Assembly (NCBI GenBank): GCA_963799365.1
Contig: CAWCWV010000007.1
Location: 159,000 to 222,999, forward strand
Direction of reading: 5' to 3'
Source: Marinirhabdus sp963799365
GTDB taxonomy: Bacteria > Bacteroidota > Bacteroidia > Flavobacteriales > Flavobacteriaceae
DNA length: 64,000 bases
The notes under the pieces were generated by a model that was not told the DNA's origin, did no database searches, and worked only from the letters and a program-made list of their open reading frames with translations. Position numbers and translations under genes: made by a program. Below are positions 41,624 to 50,442 of this stretch, piece after piece (position 1 is the stretch's first letter; each line of letters begins with the position of its first letter).

Positions 41624-44191
41624 TTAAAATTGTTGTCCAATTATAAAATGTGTTTCCCAGCCATTTGCTTCGTTTCTTCCTAAAATTGGGTCGAAACCGT
41701 ATCCAAAATCGATACCTAAAAGTCCAAATGCGGGCATAAATATACGTAATCCTGCGCCAGCAGACCTACTAATTCTAAATGGATTGTATTCTCGGAAGCC
41801 ATCATATGCTGCTCCTCCTTCTGCAAATGTAAGCGCATATATGGATGCCAACTGACTCAATGTAATAGGGTATCTTACTTCTAACGAAAATTTATTATAA
41901 ATGGTATTTCCGTCGTTATCTGAAAGTGATTGGTTAGGGTATCCGCGTAATTGAATTACTTCACGACCATCCAAACTGAAAGCTCCTAAACCATCTCCAC
42001 CTACGAAAAAACGTTCGAAAGGAGGGATGCCCCTATCGTTATTATAGGCTCCTAAGAACCCAAATTCCGATTTGGTTCGAAGTACTAAGTCACCTGCGAT
42101 GCGTGTATACCAGTCTCCTTCAAATTTAATTTTATAATATTCCAGCCAATTAAATCTTTCCTGATCTATTTCAGCAATTCGTTCTCGTGTATCTACGCTA
42201 TTAGGATTGTCCAGCAAAAACTCTTGTAAGTCATCCCTTTCTCCCCGTAATGAACCGTAATCAACTCCGTTGAAAGAAGAGTAGGGCAGCGTTAATTTTG
42301 CCGAAATGCTCCAGCTAGATCCTGATTTAGGATAGATTGGATTTGTAGCGGTATTATTTCGACTTAATCCTATGGTGTATGCTAAGTTATTTGAATATCC
42401 ATCTCCAAAGGTAAAGAGTCCAGTATTGTAATTTTTTAAGTTGTAATGCTGAAAACTAAGTGCTTGTGAAAAGGTAAAATAATCGTCTGGCCATTGCAAA
42501 CGTTTTGCTATTCCTACCGAACCACCCGTAATAAGAAAACGACGGTCTTTGTCTACATCTCGTGTTTGAAAGTCGAATAAATACTGAATCGTATGAGAAA
42601 AAGAGGTGCTCAATTGAACAGGTTTTTTCCCTCCCAACCAAGGTTCAACTAGCGATAAACTATAAGTTTGGTAAAAGCTACTTGCCTGCGCTCTTAAAGA
42701 TAATTTTTGACCATCTCCCATAGGTAATGGTTTGTAGGCTTCGCCATTCAAGATATTTCGTATAGAAAAATTGTTAAAAGATAGCCCTAAAGTACCTACA
42801 AAGCCTCCACCACCATAACCACCTTGAAGTTCAATCTGGCTAGATCCTTTTTCTACTACGCTGTATTCTAAATCTACCAAGCCATTATTTTCATCTACAA
42901 AAACAAAATTCGGAGAAAGTTGTTCTGCATCGAAATACCCTAATTGTCCTAATTCACGAATGGTCCTTACTACATTTCGTTTGCTGTATTTTTGTCCTGG
43001 ACGAGTACGTAGTTCACGATATATTACGTGATCGTTGGTTTTTTCATTCCCTACTACCGTAATATGATCAAAATAAAACTCTTTATTTTCTATGATTCTA
43101 ATTTCAAAATCGATAGTGTCTTGGCGTATGGCAACTTCAACAGGGTTGATTCTTGCTGCCAAGTATCCATTGTTTTGATACAAGTTGGTAAGGTCGTTAG
43201 CATCCGGATCTGTATTATCTTCGATACGTTCTTGTAATAAAACCCCATTATATGGTTCACCTTTTTGAATACCTAATAATTGACGCAACTGGCCATCTGT
43301 ATATTTACTGTTTCCAATAAAACGAATATCCCCAAAGTAATAGCGCTGTCCTTCTTCAATATTGAGAGCAAGAGAAATGTTTTTTTCATCCTTAACTATT
43401 AAAGAGTCACTAGTAATACGGGCATCTCTATATCCATTGGCCTTGTATTTCGTAATAATTTTTTCCTTGTCCTCAATAAAAGTTTCTTCAGCATATTTAG
43501 AACGTTTCCAGAAACGAAAGAAGTTTTTACGCTTCGTATTTTTCATGGCTCCCCTTAACTTGGCATCACTTAACGCTTCATTTCCGTTAAAAATAATTTT
43601 TTTGATTTTTACACGTTCGTTTTTGTCGATACGTATCAACATGTTTTTTCCAACTTCAATACCAGTAGAATCTACATAAGGAGTAGTACTTATAGCAACT
43701 TGGGTATTTAAAAACCCATTTTCCTTGTTTTTGTTGATAATATTGTTTTTGGTTGTAGTGATAAGATTTTTAGTAATCTTTTTACCAGCGACAAGATCAT
43801 TATCTTTAATAATTTCTTTCTTTTTCCCTTTTCTAATTCCCTCAATTGCAACCTCATTTAATTTTGGAAGTTCTACAATATATAGCTCAATGTCTACAAG
43901 GTCTCCGTCAATATTGGTTACATAAAAAGCGATATCACTAAACAGGTTTTGATCCCAAAGTTTTTTGGTAACAGAGCTTAATCGTTCACCGGGAACGTAA
44001 AGGCGTTCGCCTTCTTTTAGCCCAGTAAAAGCAATTACGGTTTGCTCATTAAAACTTTGCGCACCTGTAACTGTAATACTGTTTAGGGTGTATTTTCTTC
44101 CGCTGTCCAGTTGTTTTTGTTGTGCAATTGAGCTGCCAACAAGAAATATTGTGACTACAATTAGACAAAATAACTTTTTAGGTATGCGCAA
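41624..44191 (-). CDS. bamA: Outer membrane protein assembly factor BamA (855 aa)
   Basis: BamA: signal peptide, several POTRA domains (about residues 35-400; SITVTGAQSFNEQTVIAFTG opens POTRA 1) and a 16-strand-type barrel ending with WETHFIIGQQF, Phe last. It inserts beta-barrel proteins into the outer membrane. The frame has no ATG; I use the TTG at 44191, because it yields a clean signal peptide (RIPKKLFCLIVVTIFLVG) and starts 7 nt after the uppS stop. TTG at 44230 or 44209 and GTG at 44218 also exist upstream, overlapping uppS. In the same operon as PorG-like, uppS, and two OmpH genes, an arrangement I recognise from other Bacteroidota. Confidence 0.93.
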   Translation of the reverse strand: MRIPKKLFCLIVVTIFLVGSSIAQQKQLDSGRKYTLNSITVTGAQSFNEQTVIAFTGLKEGERLYVPGERLSSVTKKLWDQNLFSDIAFYVTNIDGDLVDIELYIVELPKLNEVAIEGIRKGKKKEIIKDNDLVAGKKITKNLITTTKNNIINKNKENGFLNTQVAISTTPYVDSTGIEVGKNMLIRIDKNERVKIKKIIFNGNEALSDAKLRGAMKNTKRKNFFRFWKRSKYAEETFIEDKEKIITKYKANGYRDARITSDSLIVKDEKNISLALNIEEGQRYYFGDIRFIGNSKYTDGQLRQLLGIQKGEPYNGVLLQERIEDNTDPDANDLTNLYQNNGYLAARINPVEVAIRQDTIDFEIRIIENKEFYFDHITVVGNEKTNDHVIYRELRTRPGQKYSKRNVVRTIRELGQLGYFDAEQLSPNFVFVDENNGLVDLEYSVVEKGSSQIELQGGYGGGGFVGTLGLSFNNFSIRNILNGEAYKPLPMGDGQKLSLRAQASSFYQTYSLSLVEPWLGGKKPVQLSTSFSHTIQYLFDFQTRDVDKDRRFLITGGSVGIAKRLQWPDDYFTFSQALSFQHYNLKNYNTGLFTFGDGYSNNLAYTIGLSRNNTATNPIYPKSGSSWSISAKLTLPYSSFNGVDYGSLRGERDDLQEFLLDNPNSVDTRERIAEIDQERFNWLEYYKIKFEGDWYTRIAGDLVLRTKSEFGFLGAYNNDRGIPPFERFFVGGDGLGAFSLDGREVIQLRGYPNQSLSDNDGNTIYNKFSLEVRYPITLSQLASIYALTFAEGGAAYDGFREYNPFRISRSAGAGLRIFMPAFGLLGIDFGYGFDPILGRNEANGWETHFIIGQQF

Positions 44192-44198
44192 TACTATA

Positions 44199-44942
44199 CT
44201 ATTGTTCAAGCTGTTCACTAGTCTTTCCAAATCTTCTTTCTCTTTTTTGATAATTTAATATTGCTTCAAAAAGATGGTTTTTTCTATAATCTGGCCAAAG
44301 AGTTTCTGTAAAAAACAATTCGGCGTATGCAATTTGCCATAATAAGAAATTACTAATACGTTGTTCACCACTGGTGCGTATTAATAAATCCACGTCTGGT
44401 AAGTCGCGGGTGTAAAGATGATTATTTATAGTTGCTTCATCTATTTCAGACGGCGAAATTAGGTTATTTTTAACTTTGTGGCTAATCTCTTGGATGGTTT
44501 TTACAATTTCCTCACGAGAACCGTAACTAAGCGCCAGTGTAAGTGTCATGCGTTTGTTGTCCTTAGTTTTTTCTATGACATTCAACAATTCTTTTTTAGC
44601 TTTTTTTGGAAGTGCGTCTAAATTTCCAATTGCGTTTAACCGAATGTCATTTTTTTCGAGCGTTTTTATTTCTTTTTTTAATGATGATACCAATAGTTTC
44701 ATCAAGGTTTCCACTTCTAACTTGGGTCTATTCCAATTTTCAGTGGAAAAAGCATATAGCGTGAGGTAATTAATCTTTAATTCGGCACTAGCTTCTACTA
44801 TTTCTCGAACTGCTTTGGTTCCGCTTTCATGACCTATAGCTCTAAATAAACCTTGCTTTTTTGCCCAACGTCCATTGCCATCCATAATGACGGCGATGTG
44901 CCGCGGGAGTTTGCTTTGGTCTATTTGTGCTTGTAAGCTCAT
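44199..44942 (-). CDS. uppS: Isoprenyl transferase, undecaprenyl diphosphate synthase (247 aa)
   Basis: Cis-prenyltransferase that makes the C55 lipid carrier for peptidoglycan and surface polysaccharide. The first motif HIAVIMDGNGRWAKKQG (catalytic Asp) and the later RTSGEQRISNFLLWQIAYAE and FTETLWPD are present. Start taken at the ATG at 44942, one base after the preceding stop codon at 44944; a longer reading would run into the PorG-like gene. Length 247 aa is standard. Confidence 0.95.
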   Translation of the reverse strand: MSLQAQIDQSKLPRHIAVIMDGNGRWAKKQGLFRAIGHESGTKAVREIVEASAELKINYLTLYAFSTENWNRPKLEVETLMKLLVSSLKKEIKTLEKNDIRLNAIGNLDALPKKAKKELLNVIEKTKDNKRMTLTLALSYGSREEIVKTIQEISHKVKNNLISPSEIDEATINNHLYTRDLPDVDLLIRTSGEQRISNFLLWQIAYAELFFTETLWPDYRKNHLFEAILNYQKRERRFGKTSEQLEQ

Positions 44943-44943
44943 G

Positions 44944-45639
44944 TTAAAAATTACAGTAACAAGGTTTCCTTCCAAAAGTAAAGGTTAATGTTAACCCAGA
45001 AAATACATACCAATCGTCACTATTTACGTTTCCAAATTTTAAACCTTGTTCGTCTGCCAAACCTTTTACAGGGTTGCTACCGTCCAGATCATCTGTAAAG
45101 GTATAGCGCGCCCCAATTTCAAATCCCAATACTAATTTTGTGCCTAAGGTGGTTTTATACCCTACTACCATGGGGATGGCAAATGTACCGGCTTGGTCAT
45201 AATCTACTATTAAGTTACTACCAGGTCTTTTAAAAAGCGCTTTATAATTAAAATACGTAACCCCTGTGTATAAATATGGTGTCGATACAGGTCTACCACT
45301 ATACATATTAAAATCCCAAAAGGTGTACTCTACACCTAGCGAAAATTCTGTTATCGTGTTCTTAAACTGATAGCCACGTTCTTGTCTTCTAGGTTCACTG
45401 GACTTTGCATCGTCTCCACTTATACCTGCTACTAGTGCAGATGCTCTAAAAGAATGTCGGGGACTTCGGTTCCATTTAAAAACTCCTCCAACAACTACAT
45501 CGCTAGGCGAAATATAATTGGTCTTTCCTATATCTCCTATATAATTAGCGCCTCCTATAAAACCACCAACCTCGTAGGTTTGGGCCTTCATTGAAAATAC
45601 ACTAATTACCACTAAAAAAACGGTCGCGAAATACTTCAT
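44944..45639 (-). CDS. PorG-like / DUF6089 outer-membrane protein (231 aa)
   Basis: Signal peptide about 1-19 (ends SMKAQ), then a small beta-barrel of the DUF6089 kind: YEVGGFIGGANYIGDIG at the start and repeating amphipathic strands ending YVFSGLTLTFTFGRKPCYCNF. I identify it with the PorG group: in Porphyromonas gingivalis PorG is an outer-membrane T9SS component encoded near uppS, an Omp85 gene and ompH genes, the same neighbours as here. Two cysteines close to the C-terminus are a distinctive feature. T9SS relevance is inferred; it could also serve BamA-related biogenesis. Confidence 0.75.
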   Translation of the reverse strand: MKYFATVFLVVISVFSMKAQTYEVGGFIGGANYIGDIGKTNYISPSDVVVGGVFKWNRSPRHSFRASALVAGISGDDAKSSEPRRQERGYQFKNTITEFSLGVEYTFWDFNMYSGRPVSTPYLYTGVTYFNYKALFKRPGSNLIVDYDQAGTFAIPMVVGYKTTLGTKLVLGFEIGARYTFTDDLDGSNPVKGLADEQGLKFGNVNSDDWYVFSGLTLTFTFGRKPCYCNF

Positions 45640-45669
45640 ATACCTTAAAAAGTTTGCAAATATAACAAT

Positions 45670-45700
45670 AAACTCCGCTCTACCATAAGTGAAGCGGAAT
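45670..45700 (-). terminator. Possible terminator after nadK
   Basis: Minus strand: TTCCGCT and AGCGGAG stem (plus 45693-45699 with 45673-45679), loop of 13, then a weak T-rich tail. Poor T-run and long loop. Confidence 0.35.
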
Positions 45701-45732
45701 TGTCTCAGTTGATTAACAAACTTTACTGGTTT

Positions 45733-46623
45733 TTATTGTTTCAAATTTCGCTTGTTTTCGCCCCATAGCAACTTTTTTCTTAGTGTTTTTATAAAACTAT
45801 CATTTAACAGCTGTACCAATTTTATTGTAAAGGGTGCTTTCTGTACAGTAAGACGAGTGTTATTTGTGAATGTTGCAATACGAGAGTCCAGAGAGACCAA
45901 ATACGATTTTTCACGACCTGAAACTTGCAAAGTAATTTTGCTGGAATCTGGTAACACCAAAGGTCTTGCGCTTAAATTGTGTGGCGCAATTGGAGTGATC
46001 ACCAAACTTTTATTACTGGGGTCTATGACAGGGCCGCCACAACTTAAAGAATAGCCTGTTGAGCCTGTTGGGGTAGCTAAAATAAGTCCGTCGCTCCAAT
46101 AAGAAGTAAGATATTTGTCATCGACCTCTGTTTCTACCTTGATCATGGAAGTGGTGTTTTTTCGGTTAATGGCCACTTCATTTAACGCAAAATTTAATTC
46201 TGAAATTTCTGGATTATGGGGTTCCGAAGTAAGCTGAAGTAAGCTTCTTTCAGAAATAGAATATTTGCCTTCGAGTATTAGATTGATACTTTCTGAAATA
46301 TTTTCTTTTTGAATGGTCGCTAAAAAACCAAGTCTGCCCGTATTAATCCCTACAATTGGAATTCCTAAATCCTGAACGTACGTTATGGATTTTAAAATAG
46401 TTCCATCTCCACCAATACTAAAGAAGAGGTCGTAGCTACTGTCGAGCTTCTTAAACGTTTTAAAAGCTAATGTGGTTTCAACACCATCATTATCGTTGAT
46501 GATGTCCATAAAATCCTTTTCAATTAGAACTTCGTGTTCTTTTTTCCGTAGCGCATCTAAAATTATCTGAATATGTTGCTCAGAATTTTTATGATAAAAC
46601 TGTCCGTAAATACCAATTTTCAT
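45733..46623 (-). CDS. nadK: NAD kinase (296 aa)
   Basis: Phosphorylates NAD to NADP. The GGDGT motif (FSIGGDGTILKSI, around residue 70), NTGRLGFLAT, and the conserved SDGLILATPTGSTGYSLSCGG are in place; length is standard. Located 3 nt after the CBS-domain gene on the minus strand, so the two are cotranscribed; a linkage of CBS proteins to nadK is common in flavobacteria, and CBS domains often sense adenylates. Reading frame ends in a basic tail. Confidence 0.95.
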   Translation of the reverse strand: MKIGIYGQFYHKNSEQHIQIILDALRKKEHEVLIEKDFMDIINDNDGVETTLAFKTFKKLDSSYDLFFSIGGDGTILKSITYVQDLGIPIVGINTGRLGFLATIQKENISESINLILEGKYSISERSLLQLTSEPHNPEISELNFALNEVAINRKNTTSMIKVETEVDDKYLTSYWSDGLILATPTGSTGYSLSCGGPVIDPSNKSLVITPIAPHNLSARPLVLPDSSKITLQVSGREKSYLVSLDSRIATFTNNTRLTVQKAPFTIKLVQLLNDSFIKTLRKKLLWGENKRNLKQ

Positions 46624-46626
46624 CTT

Positions 46627-47283
46627 TTAAATATTTAGGTATTTATCCAGATAGTTGGAGCGTTTCTTCAATTCATCTAAAAAGGTGTCCTCTCCGTGAT
46701 TACTCACTACAGTATAACTATACCTGCGGAAGGTTTGTACGATGGCATTCATTCCTTGATGCCCTATTTTAAGCGTTATTTGAGCAAGGTCATTCTCACT
46801 TTTTGAAATAAAAACTCCCAAAATCTTTGCATCATTTGTTTCAACTATTTGAGCGATCTCACTAAAAGAATAATCATTTACCCCTTTCTCTACTACAATA
46901 ATTCCGCCCACTTCATTTAAGAAAGGGGTGTCGTTAAAACAATGCATAATATCGTTTAACTCATAATAGCCAATGTAACTGTTCTTCTCATCTAGGACAG
47001 GCATAATATTGCTGTTATGAAGCGCAAAAGCTTCAAGAATATCTAACCAATGCGTGGTTTTTTTAACAAAAAACGGCTCTAGCGCATATTGGTACGCTAT
47101 TAGGGATTTGTGGTTTTCAAAACAATGTGCGTCTGTTTCAGAAACACAGCCCATAAATTCGCCATCTTTTTCTATAACAAGGTGCGAATAGGTAAGCTGA
47201 TTAAAAGTTTCCTGTATCACTTTTATAGAAGCCGAAATTGGAAAGGCCTTAATATCGTTTATGATGTAGTTTGTAATGTTCAA
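46627..47283 (-). CDS. CBS-domain protein (218 aa)
   Basis: Two tandem CBS domains (about 5-60 and 68-125), as shown by the two beta-alpha-beta units (YSHLVIEKDGEFMGCVSETD and NSNIMPVLDEKNSYIGYYEL), then a C-terminal ACT-like region (about 140-218; IIVVEKGVNDYSFSEIAQIV). CBS pairs usually bind adenosine ligands. Start codon is TTG at 47283 giving MNITNYII, in line with flavobacterial homologs that begin MNI; no ATG is available before residue 43. First gene of the CBS-nadK pair. Specific ligand unknown. Confidence 0.8.
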   Translation of the reverse strand: MNITNYIINDIKAFPISASIKVIQETFNQLTYSHLVIEKDGEFMGCVSETDAHCFENHKSLIAYQYALEPFFVKKTTHWLDILEAFALHNSNIMPVLDEKNSYIGYYELNDIMHCFNDTPFLNEVGGIIVVEKGVNDYSFSEIAQIVETNDAKILGVFISKSENDLAQITLKIGHQGMNAIVQTFRRYSYTVVSNHGEDTFLDELKKRSNYLDKYLNI

Positions 47284-47584
47284 AGCAAATTGGTTTTAAG
47301 TCTTCGGGTAGTCCCAATATTTTTTGTGATTTGGGATTTTTGTTTTTATGATTTGCTACCTCAGGTTTATATTTTTATGCAAATTACTCAAAATATGCCT
47401 TTAAAGCTGAAAGGCAAGTTTGTATTTTTGTTACTAGATAAAAGAAAATTCAATTACTCTCTATTAGTGACAGGGTGAAAAACTGAATTTTCGTCCTTTT
47501 CATTTGTCCCAAGTCCTAAATGGTGAATAAAGGGACAAAAATAAATAATACGAATTAAGTAATAGATTCCCACATGCGTGGGGA
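47284..47584. other. Intergenic region between CBS gene and pdxJ
   Basis: No convincing gene. It holds a TATTTTTG box at 47423-47430 with no good TTG partner, and a small inverted repeat at its right end (next entry). A short frame at 47110-47478 is a shadow of the CBS gene. Confidence 0.5.
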
Positions 47585-47588
47585 ATGA
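47564..47588. repeat. REP-like inverted repeat over the pdxJ start
   Basis: ATTCCCAC (47566-47573) and GTGGGGAAT (47578-47586), four-base loop. It resembles a known flavobacterial AGATTCCCGCC...GCGGGAATGA hairpin. The ATG at 47585 lies inside the right arm. Confidence 0.5.
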
Positions 47589-47590
47589 AT

Positions 47591-48304
47591 ATGACAAAGT
47601 TAAGTGTAAATATTAATAAAATAGCCACGTTGCGTAATGCAAGAGGTGGCAATATGCCCAATGTGGTTCAGGTCGCAAAAGATGCAGAGCGGTTTGGTGC
47701 GCAGGGTATTACCATCCATCCTCGACCAGATGAGCGGCACATCCGGTATCAAGATGCTCGCGATTTAAAGGAGATCGTAACTACTGAGTTTAATATAGAA
47801 GGAAATCCTATAGATAAATTCCTGGATTTGGTTTTGGAACTGAAACCCACACAAGCAACACTAGTGCCAGATGCTGTGGATGCAATTACTTCCAACTCAG
47901 GATGGGATACAGTGAAGCACGCAGCCTATTTAAAAGAAGTGATTTCAGAATTAAAAAGCAACGGAATTCGCACCTCTATTTTTGTGGATCCAACTCTTGC
48001 AATAATTGAAGGCGCCGCCGAGACAGGAGCAGAGAGAATAGAATTGTATACCGAAGAATTTGCGCACCAATACAGCTTGGGAAATAAGAAAGCTATTCAG
48101 CCCTACACCCAATGTGCCGAGTTAGCACATATGTTAGGTTTGGGAATTAATGCAGGCCACGATCTTTCACTTCAAAATATTCAGTTTTTTAAACAGAATA
48201 TTCCAAATTTATTGGAAGTTTCCATTGGTCACGCTCTTGTTTGTGAGGCATTGTATGAAGGTTTGGAGTCTGTAATTCAGCAATATTTAATAAAACTGAA
48301 ATGA
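47591..48304 (+). CDS. pdxJ: Pyridoxine 5'-phosphate synthase (237 aa)
   Basis: Condenses 3-amino-2-oxopropyl phosphate with deoxyxylulose 5-phosphate in the de novo vitamin B6 pathway. Starts MTKLSVNINKIATLRNARGG, the family signature; the alternative ATG at 47585 lies in the hairpin and adds only MN. Phosphate-binding and catalytic residues appear in ITIHPRPDERHI and NAGHDLSLQNI. The stop overlaps the next gene's start (ATGA, 48301-48304), so the hydrolase gene is coupled to it. Confidence 0.95.
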   Translation: MTKLSVNINKIATLRNARGGNMPNVVQVAKDAERFGAQGITIHPRPDERHIRYQDARDLKEIVTTEFNIEGNPIDKFLDLVLELKPTQATLVPDAVDAITSNSGWDTVKHAAYLKEVISELKSNGIRTSIFVDPTLAIIEGAAETGAERIELYTEEFAHQYSLGNKKAIQPYTQCAELAHMLGLGINAGHDLSLQNIQFFKQNIPNLLEVSIGHALVCEALYEGLESVIQQYLIKLK

Positions 48305-49062
48305 TCCTACACTCACAAATACTTGGAAAAGGCACTCCCTTTATAATTCTTCATGGTTTTTTAGGCTCAGGCGATAACTGGAAAACCTTGGGTAATCAAT
48401 TTGCCGAAGATGGATATCAGGTTCATTTGATGGACCAGCGGAATCATGGACATAGTTTTCATTCTGAAAATTTCAGCTATGAGATTATGGCCCAAGATTT
48501 GGCGAACTATCTGGCGCATCATAGTATTGAAGAATGTATTTTGTTGGGACATTCCATGGGCGGGAAAACAGCAATGCAGTTTGCTGTGAATCATCCTGAA
48601 AAAGTGTCAAAATTATTGGTGGCAGATATTGGTCCCAAAGCGTATCCGCAACACCATCAGGATATTTTAAAAGCCTTGTCCTTGTTAGATTTTTCTAAAA
48701 TTAAATCGAGAGGAAAGGCAGATACAGTGCTTTCAGAATACATTAAGGATAAAGGAACCCGCCAGTTTTTACTGAAAAATTTATACTGGAAAGAAAAAGG
48801 AACCTTAGGATTAAGAATAAATTTACCCATTCTTTCAGAAAAAATAATTGAAGTAGGAAAAGCGCTACCAAGAGATTCAGTTTTTACAAAACCAACGCTG
48901 TTTTTAAGAGGAGCAAAGTCTGGTTATATAGAAGGCATGGACGAATTATTAATCCATAAACATTTCCCGAAAGCAGGGATAGTTACAATTTCAAATGCTG
49001 GACATTGGCTTCACGCAGAAAATCCTTCCGAATTTCACCAAAATGTTATCAAATTTTTATAA
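48301..49062 (+). CDS. Alpha/beta-fold hydrolase, YbfF-like (253 aa)
   Basis: Alpha/beta hydrolase with oxyanion HGFLGSGDNWK, nucleophile elbow LLGHSMGGKTAMQF (Ser around residue 82), a catalytic Asp region near VFTKPTLFLRGAKSGYI and the His in NAGHWLHAENPSEF. Similar to short-acyl thioesterase or esterase YbfF; the natural ester is unknown. Overlaps pdxJ by 4 nt. Coupling to pdxJ may reflect only operon layout. Confidence 0.85.
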   Translation: MILHSQILGKGTPFIILHGFLGSGDNWKTLGNQFAEDGYQVHLMDQRNHGHSFHSENFSYEIMAQDLANYLAHHSIEECILLGHSMGGKTAMQFAVNHPEKVSKLLVADIGPKAYPQHHQDILKALSLLDFSKIKSRGKADTVLSEYIKDKGTRQFLLKNLYWKEKGTLGLRINLPILSEKIIEVGKALPRDSVFTKPTLFLRGAKSGYIEGMDELLIHKHFPKAGIVTISNAGHWLHAENPSEFHQNVIKFL

Positions 49063-49073
49063 CATTGCAAATG

Positions 49074-49103
49074 AAAATTTATTATGTATGCATAATAAAT
49101 TTT
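49074..49103. other. AT-rich perfect inverted repeat upstream of FadL-like gene
   Basis: AAAATTTATTATG (49074-49086) and CATAATAAATTTT (49091-49103), four-base loop TATG. It could be the terminator of the pdxJ operon (weak T-tail) or an operator for the next gene, whose start is 71 nt away. Confidence 0.5.
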
Positions 49104-49173
49104 TGATTAGGGTATAATTGTGTATCTTGATTGCATCATTAACAAAACAAACTTTAAATCAATTTTCAACATT

Positions 49174-50424
49174 ATGAAGAAACTTTTACTCCTTTCTGTA
49201 TTTGCTTTAGCAACTGCAGTTACGTATGCTGGAGGGTATCGTGTAAGTCTACAAGGAAACAAGTCCTTGGCTATGGGTCACACGGGAGTTGCTGTTGTAA
49301 ACAGTAGCGAATCTGTATTTTTTAACCCAGCAGGTCTTGTCTTTTTAGAAAACAAGTTGAACATTACGGGTGGTGGCTTTGGAGTATTCTCCGATGTGGC
49401 TTACCAGAACTCGGCAACAGGTGCAACGGCAATGACCGATAGTCCTGTAGGTACACCTTTTTACTTGTATGGCTCTTATCAAGTAACCGATTGGTTAGCG
49501 CTTGGTCTTGGGGTATATACTCCTTTTGGAAGTACTGTAGAGTATGAAGATGACTGGGCTGGTTCTCACTTAGTAAATAATATTGACCTGGCAGCTATTT
49601 TTGTTCAGCCTACGGTTTCTATTAAGTTGAACGAGTACCTTAGTATAGGTGGGGGACCCATTTATGTGAATGGTTCAGTAAATTTCAACAGAAACCTGAA
49701 CCGTACGCTTTCAGATCTTGAAGGCAACCGTTCTGAAGTAACTGTAGATGCTACTGGAGTTACCAAATGGGGATGGACAGCTGGAGCGATGTTTAGGCCT
49801 ACTGAAAATCTAACGATTGGTGCACACTACCGTTCAAAAATTATATTGGATGCAGAAGATGGTGAAGCAGATTTTGAAAACGTACCAAACTCTCCGTTAG
49901 CTCCTTTTGCTGATACAACTTTTGATGCATCATTGCCTCTTCCTGCCGAAATGACTGTAGGGTTAGCATATGAATTCTGTGACAAATGGTTGTTTGCTTT
50001 CGATTTCAACCGTTCTTTTTGGGATGTTTACGAAAGTTTAGATATTGACTTTGCAGACCCTAATATTCCAGATTCTTTTAATCCAAGAAATTACAAGAAT
50101 GCATCTACCTACCGTTTCGGTTTGCAGTATGAAGCTACAAGTATGTTTACGCTTAGAGCTGGTTATTATTTCGATGAGTCTCCTGTGACTGAAGGTTTCT
50201 TCTCACCTGAAACCCCAAGAAACGATAGTAATGGGTATACTGCTGGTTTAACAGTTAATGTTTCAGATCATCTTCAAATAGATGCTTCTTTCCTATACTT
50301 ACACTTTGAAGAGGTAGATGCCTCTTACGAAGGATACAGAGAAAATGGACAAGTGGCACCTTTTAGCGGTTCGTACAAGTCTAGTGCTTTTGCACCAGGT
50401 ATAGGAGTTACTTATAAAATGTAA
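49174..50424 (+). CDS. OmpP1/FadL-family outer-membrane transporter (416 aa)
   Basis: FadL-type beta-barrel for uptake of hydrophobic compounds. Start at 49174 (MKKLLLLSVFALATAVTYAG signal peptide); the frame is also open upstream, without a signal. N-terminal plug region is recognisable in LQGNKSLAMGHTGVAVVNSS and NPAGLVFLENKLNITGGGFG; the barrel ends with SSAFAPGIGVTYKM. 18 nt before a lipoprotein esterase-like gene, so the pair may import and hydrolyse lipids. Substrate is inferred from family only. Confidence 0.88.
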   Translation: MKKLLLLSVFALATAVTYAGGYRVSLQGNKSLAMGHTGVAVVNSSESVFFNPAGLVFLENKLNITGGGFGVFSDVAYQNSATGATAMTDSPVGTPFYLYGSYQVTDWLALGLGVYTPFGSTVEYEDDWAGSHLVNNIDLAAIFVQPTVSIKLNEYLSIGGGPIYVNGSVNFNRNLNRTLSDLEGNRSEVTVDATGVTKWGWTAGAMFRPTENLTIGAHYRSKIILDAEDGEADFENVPNSPLAPFADTTFDASLPLPAEMTVGLAYEFCDKWLFAFDFNRSFWDVYESLDIDFADPNIPDSFNPRNYKNASTYRFGLQYEATSMFTLRAGYYFDESPVTEGFFSPETPRNDSNGYTAGLTVNVSDHLQIDASFLYLHFEEVDASYEGYRENGQVAPFSGSYKSSAFAPGIGVTYKM

Positions 50425-50442
50425 TTTTAAAAAAATAAGAAA

